Part shown: positions 18,661-27,302 of the stretch, piece by piece
Layout: each line of letters opens with the position of its first letter
How positions within the stretch are numbered: the stretch's first letter is position 1
DNA from: Marinimicrobium agarilyticum DSM 16975
GTDB taxonomy: Bacteria; Pseudomonadota; Gammaproteobacteria; Pseudomonadales; Cellvibrionaceae
Length of the DNA: 64,000 nt
Direction: 5' to 3'
Assembly (NCBI RefSeq): GCF_000423345.1
Contig: NZ_AUHU01000006.1
Location: forward strand, 234,839-298,838
Translations under genes and position numbers: made by a program
The notes under the pieces: model-generated
The model's input: the letters and a program-made list of their open reading frames with translations, nothing else
Database searches by the model: none
Told to the model about the DNA's origin: nothing

Positions 18661-18707
18661 GCCCAGACCCGGCTGCGCGACTCATCGAGCACCAGAATTA
18701 GTGAGCC

Positions 18708-19631
18708 ATGATGATATTCTGTATATTCTCGTTCAATAGAGGCCTCTTCTTGGATAATTGCGTCCGCTCCGTTGAGCAATGTCTGCCGGGTGCAGAAATC
18801 ATTATTTTCGATGACGACAGTGGGGACACGACTACCCTGTCAGTTCTGAATAAAATTCGGAATAAGCACAGAGTGATAACCCCGAACAAAGCGGGAACCA
18901 CAAAACACGGGGGGCTCTACGGTAATATGCAGCACGCCATAGAGGTTCTGAAAGACACCTCATCATTGGTCTGCTTTTTACAGGACGACACACAGGTCGT
19001 CCGCCCCATCCTCAACGAGGAAATCCGCTCTCTCAAACGACTGTTTTCGGAAAACAGTTCGCTCGGCTTTGTCCAGCCCTGCTTTCTTCGCAGGCCCGAT
19101 CCAGAGCAGCAATCATTTGAAGCCTCCAAAGAAGACGGTGTCCGGCTGTTTTATCGAAAAGACCGAAATCAGAGCGCGGGCATTCATTATTCCGACCTCC
19201 TGATCACCTCGCCCTCTCGACTCCTTGAACGGCACTGGGTGTTCAAAACATCTGAACCGGACAATGACCGTCAGGCGAAAGCGTTGTTCGGCCCGATGCC
19301 GTACCTCTATTCACCTTTCGCCATGTGGCTCCCCAACGTACCAGCGTATCGAGGCAAGAAGAAAACCTGGGCATTGAAGTATGCCGAGAAAAAAGCTCGA
19401 TGTGGGTATTACCCATTCAAAATCTGGTCCACCGAAAAAAGCAGGCAGTTCCTGGCTCGCGCCGGCAAGCAACCACCTGTTGCGCAAACCCACCTGACGT
19501 GCGAGGGGCAGACGCCTCCCACCCCCTGGCGCTATAACCCGCTATCGGGAAATCGCTTGCTAAAGCATTTAAACAGCCTGGAGACCTTCTTCCACCGCCA
19601 TGTCGCGGGGCGCTTGGGAGGGTCACGCTGA
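18708..19631 (+). CDS. Glycosyltransferase, family 2-like, lower GC
   Basis: A putative glycosyltransferase of 307 residues. The N-terminus (FSFNRGLFLDNCVRSVEQ then IIIFDDDSGD) and the motif VCFLQDDTQVV match GT-A family 2 nucleotide-sugar and metal sites. The sequence has more A+T than its neighbours, suggesting separate acquisition, which is common in LPS loci. It follows the ligase gene by 47 bases on the same strand. A second ATG follows directly at 18711. Confidence 0.72.
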   Translation: MMIFCIFSFNRGLFLDNCVRSVEQCLPGAEIIIFDDDSGDTTTLSVLNKIRNKHRVITPNKAGTTKHGGLYGNMQHAIEVLKDTSSLVCFLQDDTQVVRPILNEEIRSLKRLFSENSSLGFVQPCFLRRPDPEQQSFEASKEDGVRLFYRKDRNQSAGIHYSDLLITSPSRLLERHWVFKTSEPDNDRQAKALFGPMPYLYSPFAMWLPNVPAYRGKKKTWALKYAEKKARCGYYPFKIWSTEKSRQFLARAGKQPPVAQTHLTCEGQTPPTPWRYNPLSGNRLLKHLNSLETFFHRHVAGRLGGSR

Positions 19632-19646
19632 GCAAATCCACCCCAA

Positions 19647-20516
19647 TTATTCCCGAACAAAGACGGAATTCATACGGCTGACGTAAGCCCGCCGGTAACC
19701 TCGCCTTTCCATTTGCGCAAACAGGTCCACCGACCACAGATGCTGTGAATTCTCGATAAAAAGGCAGCGTGCCAACAGTGCCTCGGGCGCCTGCTCCAGG
19801 TAAGGCCCCAGTGCCAGGTCTTCGGCCCCTTCAATATCAATTTTTAGCGCATCGACTTTCTCTACATTGAGCTCCGCCAGCACATCCAGCAACGGTCGAC
19901 ACTGAATTTCAACGGAAGACTTTCGCTCCAGAGTCGCAAACGAACGGCTTTTTTGTGCGATGCTGCTGGCGCCAAGATTGTCGCTATCCACTTGCAACGT
20001 AAACACCAGCTCCCGATCCGCCACCCCGATCGGCAGCAAATCCAACCGCAGGGGCTCACCAAACAACTCGGGATTGGCCTCAATATTGGTTTTAAGCCGA
20101 GCCAAAGTGGGCGGGTTGGGCTCGAACGCAATAATGCGCCCGGGTTTTCCCGCCAGGGCCCTGGCGGCCGTCAGGGTATACAGGCCCACATTTGCGCCGA
20201 TGTCGACAAACACCCCGCCCTGGCCCAAACATTCGGTGAGCATCTGGCGTTCACGAAAATCGTAACGCCACGGCGTAAAGACAAATTTCTTTTCGGAGTA
20301 ATTGTCGGTGAAGTAACAGCGGAGGTTAAAACTCCCCAGCCGTAAATCCACCGGCAACAACGAGCGGCGTTTTAACAGACACTTGCGCACAATGGGCGCG
20401 CACAACCGGCTGATTACCGGGGCGCTGGGGCGGTGACAGAGTTTGATCAAAAACTGCCAACACCTGGAGGGAGTTCGCGCACCAAAAGGGAGCGAAACAT
20501 TCGTATTGTTATTCAT
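19647..20516 (-). CDS. FkbM family methyltransferase
   Basis: A 289-residue S-adenosylmethionine-dependent methyltransferase. The SAM-binding motif GVFVDIGANVGLYTL, followed by IIAFEPNPPTLARLKTNI and VDALKIDIEGAED, identifies the FkbM family. In LPS or glycan clusters these enzymes commonly O-methylate sugars. The ATG at 20516 has AGGAG six bases upstream; the 18 codons before it in the open frame are not used. It is transcribed with the glycosyltransferase at 20574-21404 and convergent with the gene at 18708. Confidence 0.88.
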   Translation of the reverse strand: MNNNTNVSLPFGARTPSRCWQFLIKLCHRPSAPVISRLCAPIVRKCLLKRRSLLPVDLRLGSFNLRCYFTDNYSEKKFVFTPWRYDFRERQMLTECLGQGGVFVDIGANVGLYTLTAARALAGKPGRIIAFEPNPPTLARLKTNIEANPELFGEPLRLDLLPIGVADRELVFTLQVDSDNLGASSIAQKSRSFATLERKSSVEIQCRPLLDVLAELNVEKVDALKIDIEGAEDLALGPYLEQAPEALLARCLFIENSQHLWSVDLFAQMERRGYRRAYVSRMNSVFVRE

Positions 20517-20573
20517 TGTAACTCCTGCAACAAGGCGGATAACTGCATCTGAACGCGACGGCCTCCTCAACCG

Positions 20574-21404
20574 TTATTCACCCTCCGTCTCGCGGAGCTG
20601 GGCAATCCCGTACTCGGTGCGCGTCAACTTTTCTTTTTCGCTTTTGATTCGCAATGCTTTGTTTTCGGCCACTTGCTCGGGCGACTTATAACCCCGCGCA
20701 TGATCCAGATGCACAACAATCGCATCGTAGCGGACATGCTTGGGCCGGACACCGGCGTTGATCAGGCGAACCCCAAACTCCCGGTCCAGGCCGCCCCAGG
20801 GCATACGTTCATCAAACCCGTTTACCGCCAGGGCATCTTTCTTCCATACCGACCCATTGGAACCCTTGAAGTTGCAGGCAGTCGGGGTAATTCTGTTCAG
20901 TATTGAGGCCTGAAACGGCGTCGCTGTCAATTTGAGGTTCTTGTGGCTCGACTTCAGGCCATGGGCCTTGAGCCACGCCAGATCGAAGCAGCGACCCGAA
21001 ACAATGTCCTCCTTGGTGATCGCCTCACTCGTGCTCATGGGCAGCTTGTGATAGCCACCGGAGAGGAACGTATCCGGCCGGGACTGGGCGGCATGCACCG
21101 CAAGAAAATCCTTGCGAGGAATACAGTCACCGTCGGTGAACACCAGATACTCAGACTGCGCCTCCAGGATACACTTGTTGAGAATCCGGCATTTTCGGAA
21201 CCCGTCGTCTTCCTGCCAGATATGCGTAATGTTCAGCCCGGTCTCCTCCCGCAGGCGCTCAATGGTCGCGCGCGTCTGTTCGGTAGAGCCATCGTCTCCG
21301 ATCACGATGTCGAAGTCCTTGTGCGTCTGCACACTGTATCCCCAAAGGACTTTTTCCAACCAAACGGGCGAGTTGTAGGTGGTCATGATGACGGACAGTT
21401 TCAA
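20574..21404 (-). CDS. Glycosyltransferase family 2 with galactosyltransferase-type C-terminus
   Basis: A 276-residue glycosyltransferase. LKLSVIMTTYNSPVWLEKVL and DIVIGDDGSTEQT are the family 2 nucleotide-binding region, and YLVFTDGDCIPRKDF holds the metal-binding DGD. GFDERMPWGGLDREFGVRL is the galactosyltransferase-type acceptor region. No in-frame ATG fits the conserved start. A TTG at 21404, preceded by GGGGA, gives the usual N-terminus, so it is chosen over the longer frame that opens at 21473. It precedes the FkbM methyltransferase gene. Confidence 0.85.
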   Translation of the reverse strand: MKLSVIMTTYNSPVWLEKVLWGYSVQTHKDFDIVIGDDGSTEQTRATIERLREETGLNITHIWQEDDGFRKCRILNKCILEAQSEYLVFTDGDCIPRKDFLAVHAAQSRPDTFLSGGYHKLPMSTSEAITKEDIVSGRCFDLAWLKAHGLKSSHKNLKLTATPFQASILNRITPTACNFKGSNGSVWKKDALAVNGFDERMPWGGLDREFGVRLINAGVRPKHVRYDAIVVHLDHARGYKSPEQVAENKALRIKSEKEKLTRTEYGIAQLRETEGE

Positions 21405-21519
21405 AAGGTTTCCCCATAGCTGTGACACTGGTGGCCCTATGTTAACACCGGGGCAAACGCGATGGTAAACCACGCGACCATTTCGAGGCCTGGCTCACAG
21501 GTCCCCAGAGGGGGGTACA

Positions 21520-23622
21520 CTAATGCGTATCCAAGTGGACCCGATTGCGACCTGAATGTTTGGCTTGGTACATCGCCCGATCGGCTCGCACCAGCAGGTT
21601 CTTCAGGGTGTCGCCTGCACGCCATTCGGTCACGCCGATACTGATGGTGACCGGCTCATCCAGCCCAAACTCAGCGTCCAACACCATGCCCCGCAGCCGC
21701 TCGGCGAAGATGCCTGCATCGCTCAACACCGTGTTGGGAGCCAACACCAAAAACTCCTCGCCCCCCCAACGCCCCAGTTGATCCCCTTCCCGTAAACCTT
21801 CGGTCAAAGCGCCCACTAGCGCTTTCAGGATACGGTCGCCCACCTCGTGGCCGTAAGTGTCATTGATCATTTTGAAGTGATCCAGGTCGAATAGCAGCAA
21901 GGAAAACGGTTGGCCGTACCGCTCAGCATTCGCCAGACTCATCTGCACCAGGTGTTCAATCCGATAACGATTCAGCGTGCCAGTCAGGGCATCGGTATTG
22001 GCAACCTTCTCAAGATGTTTATTGGCTTGCGCCAGCGCCTCGCGCTCGCGCCGCAAATATTCATTCAGGCGGGTAATTTCGTGAGCGGCCGCAATCACCG
22101 CCAGATCATCACCCAAATCCCGGGCGGCATTGATTTCCGCCGGATGCCACGCCTGGCTCTTCCCGCTGACCTCTTCAACCCAGGTCGCAAAGGAGGTTCG
22201 AGGGGATAGCACCGTGCGCCCATCGCGCATCTCCGGTACCTTATCCGGCTTGCCCGCCCAGGGGACCATTTCAAACTGCTCCGGTCGGAACAACAGCAGC
22301 CAGCCCCGGGCGTCCATATCGATCAACAGTGGCATGGCCAGCAACCCGCAGCAGCTCTCACCGATGGCTTCCGCACCCGGATAACCGGACGCGGCCAGTG
22401 AGGTCGTCGCCCAGGGTTCCGAGCCTTTCACATGGTTCTCCAGCCAATTCGTGAGTGCCCGGATTTGATCTTCCCCGGGAGTAGTCCCGGAGAGCGTAAT
22501 CTCCCCCAGATAGGCGAGCGCGAGCCCTTCCACCGTGAACAGCTCTCGCCAGTGTTCGGCATGCTGGCGCACAAGATCACTGGGCGCCTGACGTTCCTGA
22601 ACCCCTCCGGCAAGCTCGACCCGATTGTCATGAATCTGATAACGGTAGTGGGCATCCGCCTCGGCCTTGAGCAGAAACAGCCGCTGGCTGGCGACTTCAA
22701 CGAGCGTGACCACACTGTCTCGGGCAGAGGGCGACAGCGCCAAAACCTCATTGCTGTGACAACTCACCAGCCCCCACAACCGGGTCTCGGAATAAATCGC
22801 CACAGACAGGGATGAACGCACGCCCATATTCTGCATATAGTCACAGTGAATGGGTGACACCGCCCGAAGATAGCCGCTGCTCAAATCCAGCGGCTGCCCG
22901 TTGGCGGGGTTCATGGCCGGTACCAGCCTCGCCGGCTCAGCCCTGGCATCGGCAATCACCCGGACGCGGTTGTTGCCGTACATGGCCCTGACCTGAGGGG
23001 GAATATCAGAAGCAGGAAAATGTTGCCCCAGCAGGGGTGAAAGGGTTTCGCAGCGGCTCTCCGCTACAACCTTACCATTCCAGTTTTCATCAAATGCGTA
23101 AATGAGGGCGCGGTTGTAACCGCTAATGGCGCGCACCGCCTCGCACAGCATTGCCATCACTTCGCTCTCTGTGCCGGTTTCCACCAACCGGGAAATCCAG
23201 TCGTTGACCAACGACAACCAACGATAACGCACCCCGCCGCCCAGAGGCTCCAACTCCACAATCACCGCCTCACCGCTGCGATAAGCCACCACATGCAGCT
23301 TGCGGCTGACACCCCCCAACTTGCGCGTGACGGTCAGGGCCCCCGGAAGCCGGTCAACGCCTTTCAGACCCCGCCTTATGCGACCGAGCAGGCTCTTACC
23401 GAAAATGTCGATCGCGCTGGCCCCCAGGCAATCATCCACCCTGAGCCCGAGGTGCTGGCTGACATTGGCGCTGACCTGCCAGACGCGGCTGATGGCCGCG
23501 TCAAAACTCAGCAGTACACCGAAGCTCTGTACAGCGCCCGGAATATGGACGGGTTCGCGCGCGCACTCTTCCTGAGCCGCCCGAAGGTCCTCGGTCTTAT
23601 GCTGGAAGTTTTTAACGGCCAC
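21520..23622 (-). CDS. bphP: Bacteriophytochrome with GGDEF output domain
   Basis: A red/far-red photoreceptor of 700 residues predicted to make c-di-GMP. Cys20 within EECAREPVHIPGAVQ is the biliverdin attachment site of bacteriophytochromes. PAS and GAF domains follow, with the PASDIP motif at 203-208 and the chromophore-contacting His259 in SPIHCDYMQNMGV. The PHY domain has the tongue motif PRTSF. After a helical linker the GGDEF domain has GGEEF at about 620-624, an active-type signature. The start is a GTG at 23622, immediately after the heme oxygenase stop (TGAGTG), so the pair is translationally coupled. Confidence 0.95.
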   Translation of the reverse strand: MAVKNFQHKTEDLRAAQEECAREPVHIPGAVQSFGVLLSFDAAISRVWQVSANVSQHLGLRVDDCLGASAIDIFGKSLLGRIRRGLKGVDRLPGALTVTRKLGGVSRKLHVVAYRSGEAVIVELEPLGGGVRYRWLSLVNDWISRLVETGTESEVMAMLCEAVRAISGYNRALIYAFDENWNGKVVAESRCETLSPLLGQHFPASDIPPQVRAMYGNNRVRVIADARAEPARLVPAMNPANGQPLDLSSGYLRAVSPIHCDYMQNMGVRSSLSVAIYSETRLWGLVSCHSNEVLALSPSARDSVVTLVEVASQRLFLLKAEADAHYRYQIHDNRVELAGGVQERQAPSDLVRQHAEHWRELFTVEGLALAYLGEITLSGTTPGEDQIRALTNWLENHVKGSEPWATTSLAASGYPGAEAIGESCCGLLAMPLLIDMDARGWLLLFRPEQFEMVPWAGKPDKVPEMRDGRTVLSPRTSFATWVEEVSGKSQAWHPAEINAARDLGDDLAVIAAAHEITRLNEYLRREREALAQANKHLEKVANTDALTGTLNRYRIEHLVQMSLANAERYGQPFSLLLFDLDHFKMINDTYGHEVGDRILKALVGALTEGLREGDQLGRWGGEEFLVLAPNTVLSDAGIFAERLRGMVLDAEFGLDEPVTISIGVTEWRAGDTLKNLLVRADRAMYQAKHSGRNRVHLDTH

Positions 23623-24219
23623 TCAAACCCGCCTCTGCCAATGGTCAAAATGAATATGGAGTGTTGTGAACGTTTTTTGTGCTCCCGTGATCGCCTCTCC
23701 CCACAGCTCCTCGCTGGGAAGTTCTTCCAACCAGCGGCAGAACAACGTCCAATTGGAGTGTTCCGCATAAGAGGAGAAAAAACGGGCGCCATTCTCCCCG
23801 TCCAGAGCCAGTACCTGCTCAAGACGACGGGCGATCAGCCGGCCTCCCTGGCTCGCCCCTTCCAAGACATATAGCACACCCAACGCCTGTTCGGCTGACG
23901 TCGGGCGAAATACCCAACCCGGCTCGCTCTCGTCAGCGGGCAGGGCCAACTGACGACTGTCGCGCTCCAGAGCAGGCAAACGGGACTGATAGCGGTATCC
24001 GGCATCGGGCAAACGATCCCGCAGTTGACGTTCGAAGGGCCACAGCGCCGGCTCCAGCAAACGGTAATAAGCCCGTTGCGCGCGAACGATCAGACTGTAC
24101 TCGGCAAGCGTCAGTTCCGGGGACACCAGGCGGCGCATCAGCGGCTGAGCCTCAAGTGCCTCGTGTTCCGCTCGTGTAGCGGCGCGCAGAGCCTGCCGCA
24201 ATGACGGGCATGGAGACAA
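23623..24219 (-). CDS. bphO: Bacterial heme oxygenase supplying biliverdin
   Basis: A 198-residue BphO-type heme oxygenase that opens heme to biliverdin, the phytochrome chromophore. ATRAEHEALE near the N-terminus holds the proximal His, and LGVLYVLEGASQGGRLIARRL is the distal helix. The protein starts at a TTG (24219): GAGGAG lies seven bases upstream, and the ATG at 24211 is out of frame. It is directly followed by bphP in one operon. Confidence 0.92.
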   Translation of the reverse strand: MSPCPSLRQALRAATRAEHEALEAQPLMRRLVSPELTLAEYSLIVRAQRAYYRLLEPALWPFERQLRDRLPDAGYRYQSRLPALERDSRQLALPADESEPGWVFRPTSAEQALGVLYVLEGASQGGRLIARRLEQVLALDGENGARFFSSYAEHSNWTLFCRWLEELPSEELWGEAITGAQKTFTTLHIHFDHWQRRV

Positions 24220-24327
24220 AGCTGCTCCTCACAATTCAATGGGTTCAATATTTGGCGCATATATTAGCATAGCGGAGAGACACACCCACCGCGGTTATAC
24301 GCGTTAGAATAGCGCTTTTGCGCCCGC

Positions 24328-25260
24328 ATGAGGAATGACGAAATGCCGAGAGTCTCCCGCCAACTGTTTCACCCGCGCTACTGGTTGACCTGGGTGGGCT
24401 TTGGAATCTGGTGGCTACTGGCTCTATTGCCCTATCGCATCCAGATGGCGCTGGGACGGGGCCTGGGGCGCCTGCTGTGGCATCTGGCCAAGAGCCGGCG
24501 CCGGACGGCGCTGCGCAACCTTGAACTATGCTTTCCGGAAAAACCGGAGCAGGAACGGTGGAGACTGGCGCGCCGTAACTTTGAGTCCACGGCACAGGCG
24601 TTTTTTGAAACCGGCATGTCCTGGTTCTGGCCCCGCTGGCGCATGCGCCGCCTTTGCTCCGTGGAGGGTCTGGAGCATTTGCAGGCAGCCCAGCAATCGG
24701 GTCAGGGGGTCGTGCTCTTGGGGATGCATTTCACCAACCTTGATCTGGGTGCCAAGTTGCTGTGCCTGAACCATTCGGTGGGCGGCTTGTATCGCCCTCA
24801 CAATAACCCGGTTTACGATTATATGCAGTTGAAGGGCCGGGAGCACCTGGGCGAGAAAGGCGGTGTCATTGCCCGCGATGACATCCGTCAGATGGTGCGC
24901 CGGCTCCGCCAGAACAAGGTGGTCTGGTACGCGCCCGACCAGGATTACGGCGCCCGTCGACCGCATGTGTTCGTGCCTTTTTTTGGTATTCCGGCGGCAA
25001 CCATTACGGCGACCAGCCAGCTTGTGCGGATGGGTCGGGCGCAGCTGATTCCTTTTACACATCATCGGCGTGAGGACGGCAGTGGTTACGATGTGAAGGT
25101 CTACCCGCCGTTGACGTCGATACCGACCGGTGATGATGAGGCGGATGCGGCGATGATCAATGCGTTCGTAGAGGCGCGGGTAAGAGAGTGTCCCGAGCAA
25201 TATATGTGGGTACACCGGCGGTTCAAGACGCGTCCGGAGGGGGAGAAACCTCTCTATTAG
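24328..25260 (+). CDS. Lipid A biosynthesis late acyltransferase (LpxL/LpxM family)
   Basis: A 310-residue inner-membrane acyltransferase adding a secondary fatty acid to Kdo2-lipid A. A single N-terminal hydrophobic helix (WLTWVGFGIWWLLALLPY) is followed by the HX4D catalytic motif in GMHFTNLDLG at about 130-139, YRPHNNPVYD, and WYAPDQDYG. The LpxL or LpxM specificity cannot be read from sequence. The start may be the ATG at 24328 or the in-frame ATG at 24343 (MPRVSRQLF). It diverges from bphO and is not part of the LPS sugar cluster. Confidence 0.9.
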   Translation: MRNDEMPRVSRQLFHPRYWLTWVGFGIWWLLALLPYRIQMALGRGLGRLLWHLAKSRRRTALRNLELCFPEKPEQERWRLARRNFESTAQAFFETGMSWFWPRWRMRRLCSVEGLEHLQAAQQSGQGVVLLGMHFTNLDLGAKLLCLNHSVGGLYRPHNNPVYDYMQLKGREHLGEKGGVIARDDIRQMVRRLRQNKVVWYAPDQDYGARRPHVFVPFFGIPAATITATSQLVRMGRAQLIPFTHHRREDGSGYDVKVYPPLTSIPTGDDEADAAMINAFVEARVRECPEQYMWVHRRFKTRPEGEKPLY

Positions 25261-25464
25261 TTTTTTGATGGGGGCTTGCTTGAAGACCGGGCCTCTGGGA
25301 GTTCTACTACGAGGCTATCTATCAATCGTTCAAAAAGGGGGAATGTCCCGCCAATCATCAAACCTCGTACACCCAAAATCTCAAGCCTCGGGTGCAGCCC
25401 CTTCCCGGCCAAGCCGAACTTTATATGCCGCCGTTAATGGTCAACGGCAGACTCCGCTCGAAAA

Positions 25465-26244
25465 TTATTGGACTTCCAGACCTGCGTCAATTATGCGATC
25501 GACTTCTTCTTGTGAATAATCAATATGGAGATTAACTCCCCCCGCTTTGCGCCGAGCTTGGATAGAGTCAGCCAACGTTCTTACTCGTTGTTTTACGCTT
25601 TGAGGGTCTATTTCAATCCCTTTAGCGGACAACTCCTGAACCAGCCTGCCAAACATATCGTCCAAGTCCTCATCCCCTTGCAACTGAGCAAGCGCCAACC
25701 AAGCCAGACTATCCCTGCCCGCTTGAAGCTTCTCCTCTGGATCTTGTGCCATCGCCAATTTGTAGTTGCTATTAAAAATTGACAATTCGGCAGCGGCAGT
25801 TGCTGAACCATGATCTAATGCCTTGATCAAATACTGCTGGTGTTTTTCCAGATCAAGATCATCACCATATCGAGCTGCCAAGACATGAAGCGCTACAATA
25901 TCGCCACTCTCCCCGAGCTCGGATAAAACGTCGTTGTTATAGCTCTGGTATCCCGCCATTTCATCGTTAGTCACGTGTATTTCGTCGGGATAAGGGGCCG
26001 GCGGTTGCGCCGCCACGCCTTCATTACGCTCAACTGCCGCAGCGGATCGTGAGCCCCTATGAGCACCAACCTCTTCGATGCCTCTCCTCACCGAAAGCTC
26101 AACGCTGCTATTTTCGTCGCTCGCCTGAAGCCGCGCTTCAGAAAGAGGCTGCGAGCCAGCCATGTCTTCTTGAGCGAACACCCACCAAAAGACGCCCAAA
26201 AGCATAGCCCCGAAAGCCATGAATGAAAATATTCTAAGCTTCAT
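25465..26244 (-). CDS. Exported hypothetical protein with helical-repeat-like region
   Basis: A protein of 259 residues that I do not recognise. An N-terminal hydrophobic segment (FSFMAFGAMLLGVFWWVF) suggests a signal anchor or signal peptide. A low-complexity acidic region follows, then about residues 105-165 look like alpha-helical Sel1/TPR-type repeats (GDIVALHVLAARYGDD, YLIKALDHGSATAAAEL). It starts directly after the stop of the upstream gene with no gap (TAAATG), so the two are cotranscribed. Base composition is lower in GC than the surrounding genes. Function unknown; a periplasmic or membrane-anchored partner of the upstream protein is an inference. Confidence 0.6.
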   Translation of the reverse strand: MKLRIFSFMAFGAMLLGVFWWVFAQEDMAGSQPLSEARLQASDENSSVELSVRRGIEEVGAHRGSRSAAAVERNEGVAAQPPAPYPDEIHVTNDEMAGYQSYNNDVLSELGESGDIVALHVLAARYGDDLDLEKHQQYLIKALDHGSATAAAELSIFNSNYKLAMAQDPEEKLQAGRDSLAWLALAQLQGDEDLDDMFGRLVQELSAKGIEIDPQSVKQRVRTLADSIQARRKAGGVNLHIDYSQEEVDRIIDAGLEVQ

Positions 26245-27003
26245 TTAAGGGCACCCTGCGTACAAAGAAAACATAATACCGTCCGATTCACAGAACTGAA
26301 AAGCTGCCTCTTTGTCAACTTTCACACTCTGCTTACATGCGAGCATATTGTCCGTTCCACTAACACCGGCCTGCGCTGAAAAAACCCCAAAATTCAACTC
26401 AACTGAGGCGGTAACACCAGTGGCGAGCCCATTGCACGCTCTATTTAAATCACTTGCAGCTCGATGATAATAACTTTTACAAGCACCCACCGCATACATT
26501 ACGCTCCCTCTACAGGCGGACGCCCTGCGATCTTCCACCAAGTTCCTCATTGCTTGCTCTTTAAGCCCTCTGCGCGCTGCTTCGGCAGCAGCATCTAGCG
26601 CCGCCCGAGCTACCAGCCTTATGTGGCGGAGATACGCATTATACCAATCAAGATCGTCAGTCAGAGCGGAGTTCTGAACTTTTTCTCCAGTCACTACCAC
26701 CTCCTCTATCGGACCGGGAGAAGGCTCGGGGTTTGGTGGCGGGCTAGGCGGGGGTGTACCAGGCGGTGGCGTGCTAGGCGGCTGTGTACTTGGAGGCCTA
26801 GACAAATCTTCCACCCATTGAATTTCGCATTTCTCACCCTGTGTTTGACATATTGTTTCTGTATACCCTGCGTGATGCTTAGTCGTACAAACCGGGGAAG
26901 GATGATAGCAATACGTTATATAGACGGCGTGAGCGGGGTAGCAGGCTGCCCCAAAAATCAAAAGCCAGAGAGTACGTCGAAAATAGAAGAAGAAACGATT
27001 CAT
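26245..27003 (-). CDS. Secreted cysteine-rich hypothetical protein with proline-rich linker
   Basis: A 252-residue protein that I do not recognise. It has a signal peptide ending PAHA, a short N-terminal region with four cysteines, a linker of Pro, Ser and Thr (RPPSTQPPSTPPPGTPPP), and the motif IEEVVVTGEK, which resembles the start of TonB-dependent receptor plugs although no barrel follows. The C-terminal helical domain has six cysteines (ACRGS, GACKS, RACNG, ACKQS, FCESD, AGCP). Ten mature cysteines suggest disulfides in the periplasm or outside. The ATG at 27003 has AAGGA upstream. It shares an operon with the gene at 25465. Confidence 0.6.
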   Translation of the reverse strand: MNRFFFYFRRTLWLLIFGAACYPAHAVYITYCYHPSPVCTTKHHAGYTETICQTQGEKCEIQWVEDLSRPPSTQPPSTPPPGTPPPSPPPNPEPSPGPIEEVVVTGEKVQNSALTDDLDWYNAYLRHIRLVARAALDAAAEAARRGLKEQAMRNLVEDRRASACRGSVMYAVGACKSYYHRAASDLNRACNGLATGVTASVELNFGVFSAQAGVSGTDNMLACKQSVKVDKEAAFQFCESDGIMFSLYAGCP

Positions 27004-27302
27004 TGTTAAGTCCTTTTTATTAGGGTTGGATCCAAGCAATAAAGTGATTTTTATTTTGATAATCGTTACACCAAAAGAATGCTACGTAAATTTACTATAT
27101 ATAGCAACTCTTTTTAAAAACTGGCCCCTCCTGAGAGAGAACGGAAGAATCTTGGGCCACGAATCGTGCGCCTCAAAGTTGGCATACCGGTGTTTTCTTT
27201 GCAGCATGTCGCCTCTAGCCACAACACAGAGGCGCCGACTCCACCCTCCAGCATAGATCTCTCGGTTTAGCTTGTACCAAAAACGATTTTGCTCAAATTT
27301 AA
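27004..27302. other. AT-rich intergenic stretch, no gene recognised
   Basis: About 300 bases between parE and the cysteine-rich protein gene. It should hold the promoter of the minus-strand pair at 27003-25465, but no clear element, repeat or RNA gene could be identified. Confidence 0.5.
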
